A stretch of 8,808 nucleotides of DNA from Devosiaceae bacterium (GTDB taxonomy: Bacteria; Pseudomonadota; Alphaproteobacteria; Rhizobiales; Devosiaceae): NCBI GenBank assembly GCA_021648585.1, contig JAKISM010000102.1, positions 1-8,808 of the forward strand, written 5' to 3'. Below are positions 1-6,048 of this stretch, one piece after another (the stretch's first letter is position 1; every line of letters begins with the position of its first letter). The notes below the pieces were generated by a model that worked only from the letters and a program-made list of their open reading frames with translations, did not search any database and was not told the origin of the DNA. Made by a program: the position numbers and the translations under genes.

Positions 1-882
1 TTGAGAGTTTTGCCAAGTTAAAAGGAACTCACTTTGATTTGTTGGATTTTGCTGATTTATTATATCAAGTCTTTCCCTAACTGGTAAAGTTACTGGTCTA
101 GTAGGTTCAATTATTGCAACATTTCGCTCTTGCTCTCGCTTTGCCACCAGATCGTAAAAATCAACTTTATGCAATTTTTGCTTATTATCTATCTCAGTAA
201 TTTTTATTGAACTTACAGATTTCTCAACCTTCGAAACGTTTTGAGCAGTGGATATTGTTTGGTTTTTTGGACGCATTGATAGAGGCATTGGAATTGGCGC
301 AATGATATTATTTGCTCTTGCGATAATATCTGATTGAGCTAAAGATGTTACTGCTTGCAATGTTTCGCTTATTTGCAACTCAGGTTGCTTTACTTGTGGG
401 ACATCTGGTTTAGGCGTGTCTATAACATCATCTGCCTTTTGCATCATCGTTAAATCTAAATTTTTAATTTGCAAAGAAACTATCTGCGCAATTTTAGATA
501 TAGCTCCAATATTGCTCGGTAATATTTGCTGCGTTTTTCTTTGGCTAACAATATTATTATAGGGCGTGTTTATCGCCATTTCTAGATCACCAACAATCCT
601 AACTCCCTGCCCCGTAAGTGCTATTGTTTGATCTCCAACAGTTCTAAACTCTATAGGAATAGGAGTGGCATTTGACTTTACCTTAGCTGGCGGGTTTTGT
701 TTTAATATAGTATTATTAGGCAAGTTAGGGCCAAAAGCAGGTATATCTAGAACTGATGTTTGCGGCTCATTTTTTATTGAATTAGAAGAGCCTATGCCAC
801 TATTTGGCAAAGTAATTAATAGTGCCAGCACACCCAAACTTAAAAGGCCTAATGTGCGTGAATGAAGTGACTTAGTGTCCAT
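1..882 (-). CDS. Unrecognised exported or membrane-anchored protein, N-terminal part (cut by window edge)
   Basis: An open minus-strand frame of 294 codons runs from an ATG at 882 to the window edge without a stop, so only the N-terminal part is visible. The start is supported by a good ribosome binding site eight bases upstream. The first residues (MDTKSLHSRT) are polar and basic. A hydrophobic stretch follows at about residues 11-25 (LGLLSLGVLALLITL), then a Gly/Ser-rich turn. This looks like a signal peptide or a single N-terminal membrane anchor; no clear A-x-A cleavage site is seen. The rest is hydrophilic, rich in Asn, Gln, Ile, Lys and Pro, with proline-rich segments (around 155-168, 194-206 and 259-268). 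It has the look of a periplasmic linker or disordered region. I recognise no family, and any catalytic domain would lie beyond the edge. It follows metF by 71 bases on the same strand and could be co-transcribed. Real gene: fairly sure. Function: unknown. Confidence 0.75.
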   Translation of the reverse strand, partial: MDTKSLHSRTLGLLSLGVLALLITLPNSGIGSSNSIKNEPQTSVLDIPAFGPNLPNNTILKQNPPAKVKSNATPIPIEFRTVGDQTIALTGQGVRIVGDLEMAINTPYNNIVSQRKTQQILPSNIGAISKIAQIVSLQIKNLDLTMMQKADDVIDTPKPDVPQVKQPELQISETLQAVTSLAQSDIIARANNIIAPIPMPLSMRPKNQTISTAQNVSKVEKSVSSIKITEIDNKQKLHKVDFYDLVAKREQERNVAIIEPTRPVTLPVRERLDIINQQNPTNQSEFLLTWQNSQ

Positions 883-890
883 AAGAATAT

Positions 891-897
891 TCCTTCC
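891..897 (-). promoter_or_regulatory. Ribosome binding site of the left-edge gene
   Basis: Read on the minus strand the sequence is GGAAGGA, eight bases before the ATG at 882. This is a strong Shine-Dalgarno match and fixes the start of the edge gene. Confidence 0.6.
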
Positions 898-953
898 AGC
901 CCCCAAGACTTAGTAATATTCAACAATATAGTGGCTGCAATATGAACCTGATA

Positions 954-1847
954 TTAACGGCTTTTGCGCCCCAAAAATCGGGCTAAAGCTAAAATAAGGT
1001 TTGAGCGATTCATGGTGTAAAAATGAAAATTAGTCACACCATTATCCTCCAATTCAATCACTTGCTCAGCGGCAACGGCTGCGGCAACTAGCGCATGGGT
1101 TTCAGGGTCGTCCTCTAGGCCTTCAAAACGCTCCAAGAGCCAAACAGGAATAGAAGCGCCACATCTTTTGGCAAAATTTGAAATTTGCGTAAAATTATGA
1201 ATTGGCTGAATTCCGGGAACTATTGGCACGTTTATTTGCGCCTTTTCTACCCGCTCCATAAAGCGCCAATAATGATCATTATCAAAAAACATTTGCGTAA
1301 TGGCACGATTTGCACCTGCATCAATTTTACGTTTTAGATTATCAATATCTGCGTTCCAATCCTTGCTTTCAGGGTGCTTTTCAGGATAAGCTGCAACTGA
1401 AATATCAAAATCACCTATTTCCCTAATACCTGCAACAAGCTCAGCTGCATTATTATAACCGTTTTCATGTGCAACAAAGGCCTCACCTATTCCTGTTGAC
1501 GGATCACCACGCAATGCAACAATTCTGCTAATTCCAGCACGCTGATACCCACGCACCACTTCATCAACTTCATGGCGAGAAGCGTCAACACAAGTGAGAT
1601 GGGCGGCAGCTTTTATACCAGTTTGCGTTGTAATTTTTTGCACCATATTAAGAGTGCGCTCACGGGTCGAGCCACCTGCCCCATAAGTAACGGACACAAA
1701 ATCTGGCTCAAGCGGCGCTAGTTTTTTCAAGGCCTGCCAAAAACGTTCCTCTGCCTTATCGCTTTTGGGAGGAAAAAACTCAAAGCTTAGCTCTAAATCA
1801 GGAACTTCATTTTTTGGCCGCCTGCTTATTCTTTGCTTATTTATCAT
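954..1847 (-). CDS. metF: 5,10-methylenetetrahydrofolate reductase
   Basis: Cytoplasmic flavoenzyme that reduces 5,10-methylenetetrahydrofolate to 5-methyltetrahydrofolate, the methyl donor for methionine synthase. The 297-residue length matches bacterial MetF, an FAD-binding TIM barrel. Visible family motifs in order: FEFFPPK at 22-28, with Glu23 matching the catalytic Glu28 of E. coli; VTYGAGG at 53-59; HLTC at 83-86; ALRGDP at 111-116, with Asp115 matching E. coli Asp120; AAYPEKHPES at 152-161; QMFFD at 185-189; PGIQPI at 211-216; and FHFYTMNR at 274-281. All are intact, so the enzyme should be active. The ATG at 1847 lies inside the end of the upstream regulator gene (11-base overlap). 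Only a GAG one base away precedes it, so translation is probably coupled to that gene. The N-terminal extension before the first strand is short and basic. The overlap implies co-transcription and control by the ArsR-methyltransferase protein. Confidence 0.97.
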   Translation of the reverse strand: MINKQRISRRPKNEVPDLELSFEFFPPKSDKAEERFWQALKKLAPLEPDFVSVTYGAGGSTRERTLNMVQKITTQTGIKAAAHLTCVDASRHEVDEVVRGYQRAGISRIVALRGDPSTGIGEAFVAHENGYNNAAELVAGIREIGDFDISVAAYPEKHPESKDWNADIDNLKRKIDAGANRAITQMFFDNDHYWRFMERVEKAQINVPIVPGIQPIHNFTQISNFAKRCGASIPVWLLERFEGLEDDPETHALVAAAVAAEQVIELEDNGVTNFHFYTMNRSNLILALARFLGRKSR

Positions 1848-2799
1848 GCTCTAACACCCATATACATACGTTTAACCCATCTTCTTGTTTATTATTTGCT
1901 ATTTCAACATAATCATTTACAGCCAATCCAGCTGCCTTTGCCCATATTTGCATTTGATTATTTGATATTCCCATTCTTAAGTGAGCATGTTCCGAACGTA
2001 AAATTTCAAAATCATGCGGAGCAAAATCTACAATTAGTATTTTGCCCTTATATGTGTTTAAGTTTTTTGCATGATAAATAATTTTCATAGGATCATCAAA
2101 ATAATGCAATACCTGATGTAATATCACCATATCAGCACTATTTTCATATTCATCAAGTTGCTCAATATTTTGTAATCGCACTTGTGCATTTGAGATATTG
2201 CTTGAAGCTAATTTTGCTCGAGCGATTGAAATCATTTCATTGCTAGAATCAATGCCTATTGCTCGTTGATAATTATTAGCTAACAACTCAAGCATTCGTC
2301 CAGTGCCTGTTCCCAAATCTAACAATAGATCATATCTATCTTTTGCAATAAGTGAAATAATAGCATTCTCTATCTCTGTTTCACTTATGTGCATTGAGCG
2401 TATTATATCCCAATCTTTTGCAATTTTTGCAAAATATTTGTCGGCACGAACCTTCTTATTAGCCTGCAATTCTTTTAGGCGCTCTTTATCCTCCCGCAAT
2501 TGCTCATCAAAAACATCAAGCCGAGAAATTAGCGAATAGACAAATTGCGCTTGTTCTGTACCGCTATTTAAGCCATAATAAACCCAAGCGCCTTCTTGGT
2601 GTCCAATAATAAGCTTAGCATCTGCTAGAATTTTTAGATGACGAGAAATTCGGGGCTGGCTTTGTTCAAGGATTTTGGTTAGATCTTTTACTGAAAGTTC
2701 GCCAAGCGATAAAAGCACCAAAAGCCGCAAGCGTGTTGTTTCACCTGCTGCTTTTAACTCACTAACAAATTTTTTAAGCTCTGCCAAATCAAATCCCAA
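1837..2799 (-). CDS. ArsR-family regulator fused to a SAM-dependent methyltransferase domain (SahR-like)
   Basis: A 320-residue two-domain protein. Residues 15-75 form an ArsR-type winged helix: ETTRLRLLVLL, then GELSVKDL, the recognition helix around QSQPRISRHLKIL (46-58), and the wing WVYYGL. The usual ArsR metal site (ELCVCDL) reads ELSVKDL, with no cysteine, so metal sensing is unlikely. A charged linker (about 95-120) leads to a class I methyltransferase fold. There, DLGTGTGR (161-168) is the SAM-binding loop, GIDSS (182-186) the acidic strand end, and MVILHQVLHY (224-233) a later motif. From established knowledge, ArsR proteins of the SahR group control SAM-cycle genes including metF and respond to S-adenosylhomocysteine; assigning this protein to that group is inference. 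The start is uncertain. The TTG at 2799 has an in-frame TGA directly upstream and no ribosome binding site. A TTG four codons later (2787) has GGGA six bases before it. The gene overlaps metF and probably represses its own operon. Confidence 0.9.
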   Translation of the reverse strand: MGFDLAELKKFVSELKAAGETTRLRLLVLLSLGELSVKDLTKILEQSQPRISRHLKILADAKLIIGHQEGAWVYYGLNSGTEQAQFVYSLISRLDVFDEQLREDKERLKELQANKKVRADKYFAKIAKDWDIIRSMHISETEIENAIISLIAKDRYDLLLDLGTGTGRMLELLANNYQRAIGIDSSNEMISIARAKLASSNISNAQVRLQNIEQLDEYENSADMVILHQVLHYFDDPMKIIYHAKNLNTYKGKILIVDFAPHDFEILRSEHAHLRMGISNNQMQIWAKAAGLAVNDYVEIANNKQEDGLNVCIWVLEHDK

Positions 2800-2826
2800 T
2801 CATATAAGGATATCTTTATATGATTG
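2797..2826. promoter_or_regulatory. Palindromic operator candidate at the regulator-metF operon
   Basis: A 30-bp inverted repeat centred on GATATC (2809-2814). The outer arms CAATCATATAA and TTATATGATTG are exact reverse complements, and only the pair 2808/2815 fails to match. It covers the first TTG of the ArsR-methyltransferase gene and extends upstream. A possible minus-strand promoter lies just beyond it: TTGAAT at 2857-2852 and TAAAAT at 2832-2827, though the 19-base spacer is long. A symmetric AT-rich site at the promoter/start of an ArsR-family gene is what an autoregulatory operator looks like. As RNA it could also fold into a hairpin over the start codon. No T-tract follows, so a terminator is unlikely. 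Symmetry is seen directly; operator function is inferred. Confidence 0.7.
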
Positions 2827-2853
2827 ATTTTACTTTAGGTCTAGTGGTAATAT

Positions 2854-3963
2854 TCAAACGGCTTCTTTTATATGAGATCTTTTGGACTTATCTTGCCATA
2901 ATTTCAAAATACGAATTGCATCGTCCTGTCCAAGATTATCAAACCTAGCGCAAACATTGTTAATCTCGTTTTCTTGAGGGGCATCACGCCATGGCAACAA
3001 AGCAATGACCCCTTCAAATAGCTCGCTTGATAGCCCAAAAGTCTTGCAAGCAACACTAATTCCAACATAATCTTGAGAAGCTAACCATTTAACAAATGTT
3101 TGAGTTGACACATTCATCATTATTGTCATCGCAGCGGCTACATGATGTCCATATCCAAAACGAACAAAGCGTGCCAATGTAATTGTATTTAGCTGACGGC
3201 GATCATTTAGCGCCTTTACTTGACTATATGCAATTTTCCACTCAGAAGCACTAAAGCCAGCTTTTGACCTCATACGATTATAGACAACATCACTAACACT
3301 GTTGGCATTTGAGCCATTAGGGGATTCAGTTAAAGATAATTCGGATAGAACTTTAACCCCAGCAGAGCTAATTTCTTTACGCAATAATTTCCAATCAACA
3401 TTTTTTCGATTGCGTAACCGTTCAGCCAAATCTTTATTGCTAGAAGCTAAATGAATAGTTTTTTCTAAGGCATGAGTACCAATAATAGCACTCTCATTTT
3501 CTAATAATTTAACCAGTGAGTTATGCCCACCATTATCAGCAATTGCATCACCAATTCTTTGCCCAACATTTTCACGACCAGCAATTACAACTCTATGCTC
3601 TTCCGTTTTTCCTTCAACAATCTCAATAAGATCATCATCGCTAAGAACATTTGAAAATTCAAGTAAAGGCCGTGCAACTTTAATATCATCATGGGCTAAG
3701 CGCATAACGACACTTCCGGGTGCTCTTTCAAGTGGAGCAAGAAGTTTAGCCACATGCTCACGTGCTTCAACCTCAACTAGTTCAACTAATTTGCATAATA
3801 CTTCATCATATTGAGATACTTGACTATCATTACAATAATTAGAAACATTGGCAAATAATTGCCCCATATTCCTAAAAAGTTGATCCTGTTCGCCTGCATC
3901 TGCATTGTTTTTTAAGGCCTTTAGACCAGAAAAGACTTGCGATTTATCACCTACACTAGACAT
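2854..3963 (-). CDS. DUF2336 family protein
   Basis: Start chosen at the ATG at 3963 because GGAG lies six bases upstream of it. The ATG eight codons earlier (3987) has only a weak AAGA. This gives 369 residues. The sequence resembles the DUF2336 family of alphaproteobacteria, which has helical HEAT-like units. The most typical part is about residues 76-162: APLERAPGSVVMRLAHDD, then VLSDDDLIEI, HRVVIAGRENVGQRIGDAI and a third unit ending near ESAIIG. No signal peptide or membrane segment is seen. The C-terminal half (about 225-345) is helical, with FVRFGYGHHVAAAM at 266-279, and has no motif I can name. The family has no established biochemical function that I can apply here; a protein-interaction or signalling role is a guess from the HEAT-like character. 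It stands upstream of the methionine unit on the same strand, separated from it by 54 bases that hold the palindrome. Confidence 0.85.
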   Translation of the reverse strand: MSSVGDKSQVFSGLKALKNNADAGEQDQLFRNMGQLFANVSNYCNDSQVSQYDEVLCKLVELVEVEAREHVAKLLAPLERAPGSVVMRLAHDDIKVARPLLEFSNVLSDDDLIEIVEGKTEEHRVVIAGRENVGQRIGDAIADNGGHNSLVKLLENESAIIGTHALEKTIHLASSNKDLAERLRNRKNVDWKLLRKEISSAGVKVLSELSLTESPNGSNANSVSDVVYNRMRSKAGFSASEWKIAYSQVKALNDRRQLNTITLARFVRFGYGHHVAAAMTIMMNVSTQTFVKWLASQDYVGISVACKTFGLSSELFEGVIALLPWRDAPQENEINNVCARFDNLGQDDAIRILKLWQDKSKRSHIKEAV

Positions 3964-3969
3964 ATTTAA

Positions 3970-3973
3970 CTCC
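3970..3973 (-). promoter_or_regulatory. Ribosome binding site deciding the DUF2336 start
   Basis: GGAG on the minus strand, six bases before the ATG at 3963. It favours that start over the upstream in-frame ATG at 3987, which would add eight residues and place this site inside the coding sequence. Confidence 0.55.
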
Positions 3974-4057
3974 AAACATAATGTCATTCTTGGTGAATAA
4001 TGCCACTTATTTGTAGATATGGTCTAAAGGATTAGAAGATAATTTGAATAAAATTTT

Positions 4058-4088
4058 AGAGAATATGCTAAAAGCTCAATAATTCTCT
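4058..4088 (-). terminator. Weak terminator-like hairpin after the split LuxR/hydrolase gene
   Basis: The 7-bp arms 4058-4064 and 4082-4088 are exact reverse complements (AGAGAAT / ATTCTCT) around a 17-base loop that can pair a further GCT/AGC. Read leftward, the stem is followed by AAAATTTTATT rather than a clean T-run. It lies in the 160-base gap between the stop at 4124 and the DUF2336 start. Low confidence, because the stem is AT-rich and the T-tract is displaced. Confidence 0.3.
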
Positions 4089-4123
4089 TGCAAAATCTAA
4101 TGTTGGTAATGGCGGGGTTTAAT

Positions 4124-5449
4124 TTAATCAAACAGCGTGTTCAAAATTGAAATAATCGCATCTGGTTTTTGATAAAAAACTAATTGCCCTGCATCTTCAT
4201 GCTCAATTAGCTCAATATTTTCATATAGGTTAGCAAATTCTCTTACAGTCTTGATTTTTATTGTTTGGTCAAGAGTTCCGTGCGCTAGGACAACTCTCTG
4301 ATGAACACGCTCTAAATAGCTTGACCAATCTCGTGTGACATGATGCGAGTCAACTTCAAATGCTCGATGCCCTTGCGCAATAACAAATTGATAACCAGCA
4401 TGAATTGCAGCGCTAACATCAATATTTTGGGCTACTTCTCGATCTTTACTGCCTTTTGCATAAAGTGCATTCATAAATTCAACTTCTAAACCGCGATCAA
4501 TCTGAGAAATTCCAGCTCTAAGAATTGTCGGTAGTAGATTTGGAGTAAACCGTGCCGTCCATGCTACTACTCGCTGGCGAGGTGACATTGATAAAATTTC
4601 ACGAAATGATTTAATCGGGGTAACGCCTGAGATATTTAGAATAGCCAAAATTCTTTCTTGCAAAATAGAAGCAGCAGCAAATGCATATAGCGAACCTGCC
4701 ATATGACCAATAATTGGCGCAGAATCTATTTCTAAATAATCCATAATATGGTGCAAATCAGCCGCAAATTCTTCAGGCGCAGTTTTGATTTCATAAGCTG
4801 GGGGACTATCAGAAAAACTGGGTCTTACAGGTGCAATCAGTTTAATATTGTTTTTAGCAAGCAACTTACCTGCAAATTTACAAGCATCATAACCATCTAT
4901 CATTCCATGAATAAACAAAACTGGACGACCATCAGGAGCGCCAACCTGATAGACAGGCATGTTTCGATCCCCCTCTAGTGGAATCATTATTCGCTCTGAA
5001 GTTTCGTGTAAGTTTAATATTCTTGCTAATTTGAACTTCTGCCTACGCCCAAAAGCAGTTAAAGTAGCCATTATGCGCACAAGATCGGCTTGTGAACTCG
5101 TGCCAGTTTTATGTAACATGGATTTGACCTGTGTTCGTATAGTATGAACCGAGCGGTTACGCTCGTTGGCAATGTCATTTAATGATTTCCCCTCACATAA
5201 TCCACGCCCGATTTGCAATTCGCTGGCACTCAACGCAAAGGCATCTATGAGCAATATTTCCACCCCTTTATCCCAGTCCAGACCAATAGCATAAAGGCAA
5301 AGCAAAGCTGGCTGATTACGTGCAAAGCGCATTGACTTTGCTAGAAATAACTGTGTTTTATTTTTGCCAGTTGCAGTGCTGGGAGAAAGATTAAAATTAA
5401 AAATATGGACTTGTTCAGCAACGTCTGGGCGATCAAGCCCAAGCAACAT
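4124..5449 (-). CDS. C-terminal part of the split gene: LuxR-type HTH plus alpha/beta-hydrolase fold
   Basis: 441 residues from the first in-frame ATG. The true frame is open further upstream, to a TGA within the 33-bp repeats. Residues about 70-127 form a GerE/LuxR DNA-binding domain: FALSASELQIGRGLCEGKSL, the recognition helix around RSVHTIRTQVKSMLHKTG, and the typical QADLVR end. Residues about 160-440 form an alpha/beta-hydrolase fold: GRPVLFIHGM (174-183) gives the oxyanion-hole loop, and the nucleophile elbow is GHMAG (248-252). The acid-bearing loop is AHGTLDQ (389-395, Asp394) and the last loop is DAGQLVFYQKPD (419-430). The nucleophile position is Met250 instead of Ser, and the usual His of the last loop is Gln422. 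The fold may therefore bind a ligand rather than hydrolyse one. It would be a cytoplasmic transcription regulator. It may still be made as a fragment carrying the DNA-binding domain, but no ribosome binding site precedes the ATG. Confidence 0.8.
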   Translation of the reverse strand: MLLGLDRPDVAEQVHIFNFNLSPSTATGKNKTQLFLAKSMRFARNQPALLCLYAIGLDWDKGVEILLIDAFALSASELQIGRGLCEGKSLNDIANERNRSVHTIRTQVKSMLHKTGTSSQADLVRIMATLTAFGRRQKFKLARILNLHETSERIMIPLEGDRNMPVYQVGAPDGRPVLFIHGMIDGYDACKFAGKLLAKNNIKLIAPVRPSFSDSPPAYEIKTAPEEFAADLHHIMDYLEIDSAPIIGHMAGSLYAFAAASILQERILAILNISGVTPIKSFREILSMSPRQRVVAWTARFTPNLLPTILRAGISQIDRGLEVEFMNALYAKGSKDREVAQNIDVSAAIHAGYQFVIAQGHRAFEVDSHHVTRDWSSYLERVHQRVVLAHGTLDQTIKIKTVREFANLYENIELIEHEDAGQLVFYQKPDAIISILNTLFD

Positions 5450-5481
5450 TACATGTAGATTATCATAGTCTTTTTTATCTA

Positions 5482-5919
5482 TTAGTGACGATAATCCCTC
5501 AGCGAAGTAATATTGCCCTCAAGCGAACCCTCAAGCGAAGTAATATTGCCCTCAAGCGAAACAATATCACCAAGCAATTGTTTGGCGGGTTTATTTTGAT
5601 GGATTATTTTTTTATTAGCAGCAATAAAAAAGGCTGGCTCTTTCTTTTGTGTTACAAATTGCTCTGGTGTGCCAGCGCCTTTTCCTTCGCGTCCTAGCTT
5701 TTCAAGTATTTCATAAGCACGCTGAAAATGAGCTTCTAATTCTGGATCATGGATATGTTTAGAAATTGAAATATCCGTTTCATGTTGCATTTCTAACTTG
5801 CTAAAGGTTGTTAAGAGATGCCTTTCCCATAGCGCCATGAAATCATCATAACTCTCTGGTTTTAGCACCACTTCATAGATTTCAGCAATAAGTTGAGCCT
5901 TGTTTGCGCTTTTGGACAT
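5482..5919 (-). CDS. N-terminal part of the split LuxR/hydrolase gene, sensor-like region
   Basis: 145 residues ending at a TAA just after the frameshift. The visible opening, AQLIAEIYEVVLKPESYDDFMALWERHL (residues 8-35, described here as one helical block), and the block AHFQRAYEILEKLGR (63-77) resemble the N-terminal region of LuxR/hydrolase fusion proteins. Residues 94-117 (EPAFFIAANKKIIHQN, then KPAKQLLG) look like the start of a PAS fold. The last residues before the stop, RDYRH, follow the base loss and are out of the original frame. The tail before them is the SLEGNITSLEG repeat. The ribosome binding site before the ATG is weak. A plausible promoter lies upstream in the divergent region. 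On its own this fragment lacks the DNA-binding domain and is unlikely to be functional. Confidence 0.6.
   Translation of the reverse strand: MSKSANKAQLIAEIYEVVLKPESYDDFMALWERHLLTTFSKLEMQHETDISISKHIHDPELEAHFQRAYEILEKLGREGKGAGTPEQFVTQKKEPAFFIAANKKIIHQNKPAKQLLGDIVSLEGNITSLEGSLEGNITSLRDYRH
5496..5560. repeat. Two-copy 33-bp tandem repeat carrying the frameshift
   Basis: Copy 5528-5560 is 33 bp and copy 5496-5527 is 32 bp. They are identical except that the second lacks one A (CAGCGA for CAAGCGA). Each copy itself contains the 12-bp unit CCCTCAAGCGAA twice, with GTAATATTG after the first. On the coding minus strand a full copy encodes SLEGNITSLEG, so the duplication is in frame and only the missing base breaks the gene. 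Nested repeats like this are prone to slipped-strand changes. Confidence 0.9.
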
Positions 5920-5961
5920 CGTGATTTTTCAAAAATGATAATTTAAGTAGAAATAATTACC

Positions 5962-5989
5962 AACATACCCCATTTGGGTGATGCGTCAA
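5962..5989 (-). promoter_or_regulatory. Candidate sigma-70 type promoter of the split LuxR/hydrolase gene
   Basis: Read on the minus strand, TTGACG (5989-5984) and TATGTT (5967-5962) are separated by 16 bases and stand about 40 bases before the ATG at 5919. The -35 matches five of six consensus bases and the -10 four of six. A short symmetric element (ACCC/GGGT arms, 5967-5979) overlaps the -10 edge and spacer and could be a regulator site. Prediction from sequence only. Confidence 0.35.
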
Positions 5990-6002
5990 TATTTATATTG
6001 CT

Positions 6003-6008
6003 TATAAT
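6003..6008 (+). promoter_or_regulatory. Possible -10 element of the autotransporter gene
   Basis: An exact TATAAT, 40 bases before the chosen ATG at 6049 in the divergent intergenic region. No convincing -35 is present at 16-18 bases, so this may be chance in AT-rich DNA or an activator-dependent promoter. Confidence 0.25.
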
Positions 6009-6048
6009 GATTCATACTTTGGTAACTCTATTAAAGAGCGATAGTTCT

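Larger units (their letters stand above)
4124..5919 (-). pseudogene. LuxR-type HTH / alpha-beta hydrolase-fold protein gene split by a frameshift
   Basis: The two adjacent frames 5919-5482 and 5449-4124 are best read as one gene. In the 33-bp tandem repeat at 5496-5560, the left copy lacks one A of the CAAGCGA unit and reads CAGCGA near 5500. Restoring that base gives a continuous frame of 598 residues that passes through SLEGLSSLIDKKDYDNLHVM into the second half. The order of parts would be an N-terminal sensor-like region, a GerE/LuxR helix-turn-helix, and an alpha/beta-hydrolase fold. That is a domain order and length I know from alphaproteobacterial LuxR/hydrolase fusion proteins. The second half has no ribosome binding site at its ATG, as expected of a fragment. 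A real mutation, a reversible length change in the repeat, or a sequencing error would all look like this. Confidence 0.75.

Noticed and set aside
665..865. Plus-strand open frame of 66 codons
   Set aside because: It is antisense to the N-terminal part of the edge gene, which has a strong ribosome binding site and a signal-like start. Nothing supports the plus frame.
883..953. AT-rich inverted elements (GAATATT / AATATTC) between metF and the edge gene as a terminator or operator
   Set aside because: The arms are short, self-complementary AT-rich words with no T-tract. This is expected by chance in such sequence.
1833..2539. Plus-strand open frames at 1833-2081 and 2303-2539
   Set aside because: Both are antisense shadows of the ArsR-methyltransferase gene, whose domains are clear.
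2797..2826. The palindrome as a Rho-independent terminator for the DUF2336 gene
   Set aside because: The stem is AT-rich, no T-run follows, and it reaches into the next gene's start. An operator fits better.
4748..5147. Plus-strand open frames at 4748-4978 and 4959-5147, and a third at 5485-5697
   Set aside because: All are antisense to the LuxR/hydrolase gene, with no motif of their own.
5470..5479. A6 run (minus strand) near the frame break as a programmed slippage site
   Set aside because: The upstream frame ends at the TAA at 5484-5482, before ribosomes reach the A-run, so slippage there cannot join the two halves. The missing A in the repeat explains the break.
5496..5560. Short repeats as a CRISPR array
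   Set aside because: Only two copies, contiguous, without spacers, and in-frame coding repeats. It is a tandem duplication within a gene.
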